Source of the DNA: CAZOHN01 sp964579325
GTDB lineage: Bacteria; Pseudomonadota; Alphaproteobacteria; Rhodobacterales; Rhodobacteraceae
Assembly (NCBI GenBank): GCA_964579325.1
Contig: CAZOHN010000023.1
Span: 1-28,055 of the forward strand
Direction of reading: 5' to 3'
Length of the DNA: 28,055 bases
A program made the position numbers and the translations under genes. Each line of letters begins with the position of its first letter. The first letter of the stretch is position 1. The notes under the pieces were generated by a model. That model did not search any database and was not told where the DNA came from. It worked only from the letters and a program-made list of their open reading frames with translations. Shown here piece by piece: positions 22,511 through 28,055 of this stretch.

Positions 22511-23458
22511 ATGACCCCGATTCTCACCCTGACACTGAACCCCGCCCTCGACCTCGCCACCTCGACGCCCGAGGTCGTGCCCGACGTCAAGCTGCGCTGC
22601 GGCCCACCCTCGACCGACCCCGGCGGCGGCGGCATCAACGTGGCGCGCGCGATCCGCATCCTCGGCGGCGAGACCTTCGCGCTGGTGGCGGCTGGCGGCC
22701 CGACAGGGGCGCAACTCCTGGCGCTCCTTGCAATGGAAGGCGTGCGCACCGGCCTCCTCGCCTCGCCGGGCGATACCCGCATCTCCCTCTCGGTCCGCGA
22801 CGACGGCAGCAACCTGCAATACCGCTTCATGCTGCCCGGCCCGGCATGGGGGCCGAACGACGCCCAGATCGCCCTCGCCATGCTGGAAGGCGCGCTCTTC
22901 GACGGCGGCTTCTGCGTGCTGTCCGGCAGCCAGCCCCCCGGCCTCTCCGACGATTTCCCCGGCGACATCGCCGCCGCCTGCGCCCGCCGCACCGCGCAGA
23001 TCGTGGTCGACATGTCCGGTGCGCCCCTCGCCGCCTTCGCCGCCCGCCCGGGGCCGGGCGCGGAGGTCCTGCGCATGAACGACAGCGAGGCCGAGGCGCT
23101 GGCGGGCCATGCGCTCCCTGACCGTGCCGCCACCGCGCGCTTCGCCGGCGACCTCGTCGGTCGGGGCGTCGCGCGCGCGGTCATCATCGCGCGCGGGGCC
23201 GAAGGCTCGGTCCTCGTCACCACCGCCGGGGCCTGGGCCTGCGTCGCGCCACGGGTGCCGGTGCGCAGCAAGGTCGGCGCCGGCGACAGCTTCGTGGGCG
23301 GCTTCACGCTCGCCCTTGCCCGCGGCCTCGCCCCCGAACAGGCCCTGCGCCACGGCGTCGCCGCCGCCTCCTCGGCCGTGAGCAGCGAGGGCACCAAGCT
23401 CTGCACCCGGGACGAGGCGGAACGGCTTTTTCCCGAATGCCTCCTCGAAACGATCTGA
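22511..23458 (+). CDS. pfkB: PfkB, 6-phosphofructokinase II (ribokinase family)
   Basis: This enzyme phosphorylates fructose-6-phosphate (or a related sugar phosphate) with ATP. The 315-residue protein closely follows E. coli PfkB in its motifs: LTLNPALDLATSTPEV at the start, PGGGGINVARAI (37-48), YRFMLPGPAWG, and the ribokinase signature GAGDSFVGG with catalytic Asp259. The ending GTKLCTRDEAERLF also matches PfkB. ATG 22511 begins the domain; an in-frame extension upstream adds unrelated residues. It stands alone. A 1-phosphofructokinase or tagatose-6-phosphate kinase activity cannot be excluded. Confidence 0.9.
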   Translation: MTPILTLTLNPALDLATSTPEVVPDVKLRCGPPSTDPGGGGINVARAIRILGGETFALVAAGGPTGAQLLALLAMEGVRTGLLASPGDTRISLSVRDDGSNLQYRFMLPGPAWGPNDAQIALAMLEGALFDGGFCVLSGSQPPGLSDDFPGDIAAACARRTAQIVVDMSGAPLAAFAARPGPGAEVLRMNDSEAEALAGHALPDRAATARFAGDLVGRGVARAVIIARGAEGSVLVTTAGAWACVAPRVPVRSKVGAGDSFVGGFTLALARGLAPEQALRHGVAAASSAVSSEGTKLCTRDEAERLFPECLLETI

Positions 23459-24034
23459 CGCAGCGCTCCCCTGACGTCGAGCCGATCCTGCCGCCTCGCC
23501 GATGGCAATTGGTCTCTGGGTCGACGCAAGGGGAGGACACGGGAGTTGGACGGACCTTCGTTGCCGCAAGAAGTGTCATCGGGCAGATCGAATGCATCTC
23601 GACTGCCGTGCAGAATGGGAGTTTCGGCGCACGGATCTCGGGTCTGAAAACGGCGTTCGGGACACGCACAAGCGCGACTCGAGGAGGGCGAAACCATTGA
23701 TGTAGCGGCCCGTTCAAGCAATGGTTACGACAGGTGGCTGCCACTTCTTCGATGCGGGGTATATCGTCCGTGCAGGACGTCGGGACAATCTGCGTGCCTT
23801 CTGCGGCGTTGCCGTTTCATCGGGCGAAGTCCTTTGGAATGGCGGCTCACGAAATGCGCGCAGGGGGGGACGGTGTGCGGAGAGGCCCGGGCAGAGATGC
23901 CGACGCATGTCGCCAAGGAATGCCGGCCGGCAAGGCCGTTTTGTCATGACATTCGACGGCATTCCCGACAGGACATCACAGGCCACGACGAAGACGCCGC
24001 TCATGGCGATGTGTAGAAAGGCATTGGTGCAGGA
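23459..24034. other. 576-bp intergenic region with one 8-bp inverted repeat
   Basis: No convincing gene is seen. Open frames on both strands are short, lack ribosome binding sites and do not look like proteins. Base composition is less GC-rich than the neighbours. AACCATTG (23692-23699) and CAATGGTT (23719-23726) form an inverted repeat around 19 bases, without a T-run. The region may hold the promoter of the following small gene, or decayed sequence. Confidence 0.5.
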
Positions 24035-24451
24035 ATGAGATTGCCCATCGCCGTTTCCATACTGCTTGCCGCGACTGCCGCCGATGCCGACCCATGTGGC
24101 CCGTTGGGAGCCTTTGCCTCCGAAGGCAAGGTGCCGGCACTTCTGGGAGAACCGGACAAGTGTTCGACATCAATTGCGATCGGGGGCGCCCAGTCGATGG
24201 ATTGCCACTGGGCGTTCGATTTTCGCGACATGGCGGCCAGGGCGGCCTATGCGGAATTGACCGGCCTGCTCGGCGCCTGCGCGGATGGAGCGCTTGAGGT
24301 GCAGGCTGCTCATGTCAACCATCCGGACAGTTTCGATCAGGTGCTGGCGGTCGTGGCAGGGCACTCGGTCAGCCTTTCCCTCAAGGATAAGGCAGTCATG
24401 GGCCAGACGCTCATCTTCCTGCGCCGCCAAGCTGTCGCCCAGAGCGATTGA
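24035..24451 (+). CDS. Small secreted hypothetical protein with four cysteines
   Basis: This is a 138-residue protein of unknown function. Residues 1-19 form a Sec signal (LPIAVSILLAATAADA). The mature part has four cysteines (DPCGPLG, DKCSTS, MDCHW, GACADG) that could form two disulfides in the periplasm, and a C-terminal amphipathic segment (MGQTLIFLRRQAVAQ). Codon use is less GC-biased than in the sox and rha genes, and the flanks are gene-poor, which hints at acquired or fast-evolving DNA. A perfect hairpin follows the stop by two bases, supporting a real transcription unit. Confidence 0.72.
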   Translation: MRLPIAVSILLAATAADADPCGPLGAFASEGKVPALLGEPDKCSTSIAIGGAQSMDCHWAFDFRDMAARAAYAELTGLLGACADGALEVQAAHVNHPDSFDQVLAVVAGHSVSLSLKDKAVMGQTLIFLRRQAVAQSD

Positions 24452-24453
24452 AT

Positions 24454-24472
24454 GCCCGGCGGGAAGCCGGGC
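24454..24472 (+). terminator. Hairpin just after the small secreted protein gene
   Basis: GCCCGGC (24454-24460) and GCCGGGC (24466-24472) form a perfect 7-bp stem with a GGGAA loop, two bases after the stop codon. No T-run follows, which is common in high-GC genomes. A terminator or 3'-end protection role is inferred. Confidence 0.5.
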
Positions 24473-25077
24473 TGCGAACAGTCACGTCCTGCAGACAGTC
24501 TCACACGTTGCCGTCCATGAGAGGGGTTCTCCAGGCCACCGGGGTGCATCCAAGAGCCCCTCGCAAATCGACAGGAACTCCGCATTGCCAGGGAGCCCGG
24601 CGCAGCCAGCACCCCCACGCGGAAGCGCCAGTGTCACACGTTTTGCTTTGGGCCGTGCCTTGCAAACGCCTCCAGCCCGGCTCAGATCAACTCCGCGAGC
24701 GTTCCCTGATGCTGCTCCGCCGGCCACTTCTCTTCTGGGCAGGACTTGCCGGCCCGGTGCGGCCGAAGCCGCGCCAGCGCATGGCCGCACTCGGCAAAGT
24801 CGGGCAGGATCTTGATCGAGAAACCACGCGACGGTGGCGCAAAGCCCGTGGCAAGCAACTCACCTGCGTACAAACTGGCACAGGGGCAGGAAGACAGGTC
24901 GCATCAGACGCGCGATGTCGAGAGCCTCGCCTGCGTCCCCCGCTTGGCCGGCACGATGCCGACGAGGCAAGCGCCCACCTCGGCCCAAGTCGGCCGCGTC
25001 CTGACCTCGGCCAGCGCGAGCCACACGGCGGGGCGCGACCCGAATGGTCTGCCACGAAGTTCTTTCCGGGTCCGCCC
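24473..25077. other. 605-bp region without a convincing gene
   Basis: No gene could be supported. On the minus strand a 63-codon frame (24682-24873, TTG start) with the sequence FSIKILPDFAECGHALARL has protein-like character. The stretch just past the stop at 25078 stays open in the same frame for about 57 codons with strong third-position GC. Neither has a recognisable domain. They may be remnants of decayed genes. Confidence 0.4.
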
Positions 25078-26022
25078 TCAGAACCGCACTTCCGCTACGA
25101 CCGCGCGGTGGTCGGCTGGCCAGGGCATCGAGGAAATGTCGCTTCGCGGCCCCTCCTCGCCCACGATCCACGCCCCGGTCACTGCCGCGCCCCGCACGAA
25201 GACGAAATCGATCCGGTCGTGCTTGTCCTCGGGGTCGTCCTCGGTGCTCCACATCGGCGTCCAGGTATAGGCGGGCTTTGCCACCGGGTCGGGGTGGATC
25301 GCCCGGTAGGCATCGACGAACCCCGCCTCCGCCAGACGCGCGGTCGTCGGCCAGACCACCGCCACCGGCTGCTGCCCCGCCGCCACCGCGGCCTCGGTCC
25401 AGTCCAGATGCCCCGGTTCGTTGAAGTCGCCCGTGACGAAGACCGCAGCCGCCCCGTCGGCCTCGGCCATGTCGGCCATCAGCAGGTCCATCGCCGGCCC
25501 GCGCGTCTCATCGGCCCAGCGCACCAGCTCGGCGGGGTCCGTGGTGAACGGCGCCGGCCCGTACTCGATCCCGACCGCCTGGTATGGCTGATAGGGCTCG
25601 TCGTCGTGGTGGATGTTGAACACCCACACCTCCCGTCCGCCCACATCCAGCGAGACGCCCAGATCATTCGCGCTGTGGCCGGTGATCGGGAAGCGCGAGA
25701 TCACCGCATTCGCCCAGAGCGCGCCGTTCTCCGCCACCTGGTCATGCACATGCCAGCCGAGCGCCGCCGCAAGCGCCGGCGCCACGCTCTCGCCCGCCGG
25801 CGGACAGGCCTCGGCCGTGCACGGATCGCTCTCGAGCCGCGTCTCCTGCAACCCCACCACATCCGCCCCGGCAGCCCGGATCGCCGCCACCGTCTCGTCG
25901 ATCGGCTTGCCCTCGTTCATCCCCGCGCCCCAGACGTTGAAACTCATCACCCGCAGCGTGGTCTCCTGCGCGGAGGCGGGAAGGGCAAAGGCTGCAGTCA
26001 GGAGCAGGACAAGGCGGCGCAT
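25078..26022 (-). CDS. Secreted endonuclease/exonuclease/phosphatase-family hydrolase
   Basis: This is a metal-dependent phosphodiesterase of the EEP (DNase I-like) fold. The 314-residue protein has an 18-residue Sec signal (ending ASA). Family motifs in order are MSFNVWGAG, GLQETR (metal-binding Glu), FNIHHDD, VTGDFNEP (catalytic Asp/Asn), DRIDFVFV and the final WPADHRAVVAEV (catalytic Asp-His). The substrate is unknown; extracellular members cut nucleic acids, sphingomyelin or inositol phosphates. It is divergent from the STAND gene across 209 bp. Confidence 0.9.
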   Translation of the reverse strand: MRRLVLLLTAAFALPASAQETTLRVMSFNVWGAGMNEGKPIDETVAAIRAAGADVVGLQETRLESDPCTAEACPPAGESVAPALAAALGWHVHDQVAENGALWANAVISRFPITGHSANDLGVSLDVGGREVWVFNIHHDDEPYQPYQAVGIEYGPAPFTTDPAELVRWADETRGPAMDLLMADMAEADGAAAVFVTGDFNEPGHLDWTEAAVAAGQQPVAVVWPTTARLAEAGFVDAYRAIHPDPVAKPAYTWTPMWSTEDDPEDKHDRIDFVFVRGAAVTGAWIVGEEGPRSDISSMPWPADHRAVVAEVRF

Positions 26023-26231
26023 GGGCGGGATCTCCGGGGGGTGGACTCTTGCCGCAGAGACTACCGCACCGCCCGTGACAGTCGAGCGACATCACCTCCC
26101 GCCCCGCTCGCCCGTGGCTCCGGGCACGGGCCGAGACCACGCGCGCAGGTTCACCCGCCCCTTCCCTCACACCCGGTGCGTGTTATCCTTCTCTCGATTT
26201 CGCGCGATCATTGCGCGCACAGGGGTTGCGA

Positions 26232-28055
26232 ATGACGTCCACATTGGAGGCCCTGCAGAAAGCCGCCACCGGCTACGGCCCGACCGAGGCGCAGAAGACC
26301 ACCGTCCTCTCCAGCTTCTTCGGCTCCCTGTTCGGGATCGCGACGGCGGCGGTGCTCAGCACGGCCTCCTTCCTCCTTGCCGCCTACCTCTTCGCCCTCT
26401 TCGTCGCCGGCACCCTCGTCCCCCTCTCGCTCACCGAGGGCCTCGTGTTCGGCGCGGTGGTGCTCGCCGCCCTCGCCGTCGCCGCCTTCTTCGTGGTGCC
26501 GCTCGTCGCCCGCCTGCGACGGGAACGCACGCTGTCGAGGCTGTCGGCCAACCCCGAGGTCCGGCACGGCTACTTCCGCCTCGGGCCCTACACCGCGGCA
26601 AGCGACGATGCGCTCTCGTTCCGCCGCCCCGACGGGCTCGAGACCCGCGCGCTCGACTGGCTCCTCGGCGCGCGGTCCCCGGTCCTCTACCTCTCCGGGG
26701 CCTCCGGCGTGGGCAAGTCCTCGCTGGTCGAATCCTACCTCGTCCAGAACCTGAAGGCGCGGTCGTGGACGCTCATCGCGATCCGCGGGCTGGGCACTCC
26801 CCACGCCGCCCTCAAGGCCGCGCTCGACGAGGCCGCCGGCGCGCCGGCCGACGATCTCCGGGCGGCGCTCGAAGGGGCGGTGCAGCGCCTCGGCATCGGC
26901 GCCGGGCGCCCGCTCCTCGTCATCCTCGACCAGTTCGAGGAGTTCCTGACCCTCGATGGCCGCCCCGATGGCGACTATGCCGCCTTCCTGCGCGACCTCG
27001 CCGGCCGGCCGGTCCCGCACGTCCACCTGCTGCACGTCTTCCGCGAGGATTACCGCGCCCAGCTTTTCGCGCTCGACCTGCCCGACTTCACGCGCGAGAC
27101 GGGCTTCGACCTGCCCCGCCTCAACCGCCGCCTCGCCGAAGGCTTCCTGCGCGGCGGGCCGCGGCTCCTTGACGATGCGGGCTACGATGCGCTCTTCGAC
27201 GGGCTGAACCGGATCGAGGACACGCCGGGCCTCTACCGGCTGATCACGCTGAACCTGATCGGCCTGATCCTCGACCGGCAGGGCGGCACCATTCCCCGCA
27301 ACCCCGCGGCGCTGATCCGCGACTACCTGAAATCCGCCATCGCGGCCGGCCCGACGCGCGACCTGCACACGCCGATCCTGCGCGCCATGATCTCGCCCGA
27401 GGGAACCCGGATCCCGGTGTCGGCCGGCACCCTCGCCACCGCAACGGGAACCGATGTGCCCCGGTGCCGCGCGGCGCTCGCACAGCTCGAGACGGACGGC
27501 CTCGTGCGCCGCGCCGGCGCCGACCTCTGGGAAGTCAGCCACGACTTCCTGGCGCGCCAGATCGCCACCCTCCTCCCCACCCTCCGCCGCCCCGCCGTCG
27601 AACGCCTTGGCCCCCCGGTGCTGGCAGCCCTCACGGTCGGCTGGATCGCGGCGCTAGGGCTCGGCTGGCCGCTGTGGGACGCACGGCAGGATCGGATCGC
27701 CGTTATGGCGCTGCGGGCGATGGGCCTGACAGAGCGGAACTGCGCGGACGAGGTCTGTTTTGGGTACCAGGGCGACTTTGGCCCGCACTCCGCTCTTGTG
27801 GACCTAGCGCAAGCCAACCCCCATCTGAAAAGGTTTGGCGTGACGATCCTCGACCTCTCAGATGCCACCGGCATCACCGACCTCGCGCCGCTCAAGGGCA
27901 TCCCGCTAGCGACGCTAAACCTCTCCTTTGCCACCGGGCTCACCGACCTCGCGCCGCTGCAGGGCATGCCGCTGACGACGCTAAACCTCTCCGATGCCGA
28001 CGGCATCACCGACCTCGCGCCGCTGCAGGGCATGCCGCTGACGACGCTAAACCTC
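26232..28055 (+). CDS. Membrane-anchored STAND NTPase with leucine-rich repeats (3' end cut by window edge)
   Basis: The frame is open from ATG 26232 to the edge, 608 codons. Two hydrophobic segments (about 33-62 and 70-93) are followed by RLRRER. Next is a STAND-type NTPase with Walker A GASGVGKSS (156-164) and Walker B LLVILDQFEEF (Asp233), where DQFEE is typical of the nSTAND1 group, and FRED with Arg271. A winged-helix region (about 380-445) ends WEVSHDFLARQ. A third hydrophobic segment (462-482) leads to a linker with Cys504 and Cys509, then 22-residue leucine-rich repeats (TDLAPL-G-PL-TLNLS) from about 544. Related architectures occur in signalling and antiviral defence proteins, but the function here is unknown. 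No ribosome binding site is obvious. Confidence 0.85.
   Translation, partial: MTSTLEALQKAATGYGPTEAQKTTVLSSFFGSLFGIATAAVLSTASFLLAAYLFALFVAGTLVPLSLTEGLVFGAVVLAALAVAAFFVVPLVARLRRERTLSRLSANPEVRHGYFRLGPYTAASDDALSFRRPDGLETRALDWLLGARSPVLYLSGASGVGKSSLVESYLVQNLKARSWTLIAIRGLGTPHAALKAALDEAAGAPADDLRAALEGAVQRLGIGAGRPLLVILDQFEEFLTLDGRPDGDYAAFLRDLAGRPVPHVHLLHVFREDYRAQLFALDLPDFTRETGFDLPRLNRRLAEGFLRGGPRLLDDAGYDALFDGLNRIEDTPGLYRLITLNLIGLILDRQGGTIPRNPAALIRDYLKSAIAAGPTRDLHTPILRAMISPEGTRIPVSAGTLATATGTDVPRCRAALAQLETDGLVRRAGADLWEVSHDFLARQIATLLPTLRRPAVERLGPPVLAALTVGWIAALGLGWPLWDARQDRIAVMALRAMGLTERNCADEVCFGYQGDFGPHSALVDLAQANPHLKRFGVTILDLSDATGITDLAPLKGIPLATLNLSFATGLTDLAPLQGMPLTTLNLSDADGITDLAPLQGMPLTTLNL
27861..28055 (+). 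repeat. Tandem 66-bp repeats encoding leucine-rich repeats
   Basis: Three tandem units begin at 27861, 27927 and 27993, each 66 bp (22 codons), with the last cut by the edge. Units two and three are identical over their last 48 bases and differ mainly in the codons at variable turn positions. The unit period and the DLxPL pattern match internalin-type leucine-rich repeats. The near-identity indicates recent duplication or conversion. Confidence 0.93.

Noticed and set aside
23692..23726. A transposon end or attachment site at the AACCATTG inverted repeat
   Set aside because: Only one 8-bp pair is present, with no transposase, integrase or target duplication nearby.
23721..24038. A 105-codon plus-strand frame before the small secreted protein
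   Set aside because: It has no ribosome binding site, no domain or signal peptide and unusual composition, and it overlaps the better-supported start at 24035.
25021..25080. Stop-codon readthrough extension of the EEP protein
   Set aside because: The frame stays open past the TGA with high third-position GC, but the protein already ends at its conserved catalytic motif, and nothing supports recoding.
24860..25252. A 130-codon minus-strand frame overlapping the EEP gene end
   Set aside because: Its first half is a frame-shifted shadow of the EEP gene, and the rest has no recognisable features.
27323..28033. A 236-codon minus-strand frame with repeated SGARSV units
   Set aside because: The repetition only mirrors the leucine-rich repeat DNA on the other strand.
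27861..28055. Possible CRISPR or other non-coding direct repeats
   Set aside because: The units are contiguous 66-bp codon-periodic repeats in frame with a protein, with no spacers.

Overview
The window is high-GC DNA with the layout of an alphaproteobacterium, most likely a member of the Rhodobacterales (roseobacter/Paracoccus-like). The evidence is a sox thiosulfate-oxidation cluster in the Paracoccus order, a rhizobial/rhodobacterial-type L-rhamnose locus (rhaRSTPQUK divergent from rhaDI), GGAGG-type ribosome binding sites and strong G/C bias at third codon positions. The assignment is inferred from gene content and order; no rRNA gene is present.

Positions 1-7290 hold the sox locus. The minus-strand operon runs soxV-soxW-soxX-soxY-soxZ-soxA-soxB, with soxB cut by the left edge. 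The divergent plus-strand genes are soxS, soxR (an ArsR-family repressor with two cysteines placed for persulfide sensing) and a YeeE/YedE (TsuA/SoxT) thiosulfate transporter. SoxXA, SoxYZ and SoxB form the periplasmic oxidation machine; SoxV, SoxW and SoxS form a thiol-reducing relay. Two AT-rich elements sharing an ATTAGC...ATATTCCTAT core lie in the soxW-soxX and soxS-soxV gaps and are the probable SoxR operators.

Positions 7287-17930 hold a complete L-rhamnose system: rhamnulokinase RhaK, mutarotase RhaU, ABC permeases RhaQ and RhaP, ATPase RhaT, binding protein RhaS and DeoR-type regulator RhaR on the minus strand, and the bifunctional aldolase/dehydrogenase RhaD and isomerase RhaI on the plus strand. 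Several gene pairs overlap by 4 bp, and the divergent rhaR-rhaD promoter carries repeated TCAATCA half-sites.

Positions 17935-22337 (minus strand) hold a small secreted protein, an HNOBA-GGDEF diguanylate cyclase overlapping an H-NOX-domain gene whose usual heme-ligand positions look replaced, an MttB-superfamily methyltransferase with a hairpin-rich leader, and a WrbA-like quinone reductase. A divergent pfkB-type phosphofructokinase follows. From 23459 to 25077 the DNA is largely intergenic and less typical in composition, with one small secreted hypothetical gene. A secreted endonuclease/exonuclease/phosphatase-family protein comes next.

The right end (26232 to the edge) is the most unusual gene. 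It encodes a predicted membrane-anchored STAND NTPase with a DQFEE Walker B, a winged helix, a third membrane segment and near-identical 22-residue leucine-rich repeats running off the window. By the positive-inside rule the repeats would sit outside the cytoplasm.
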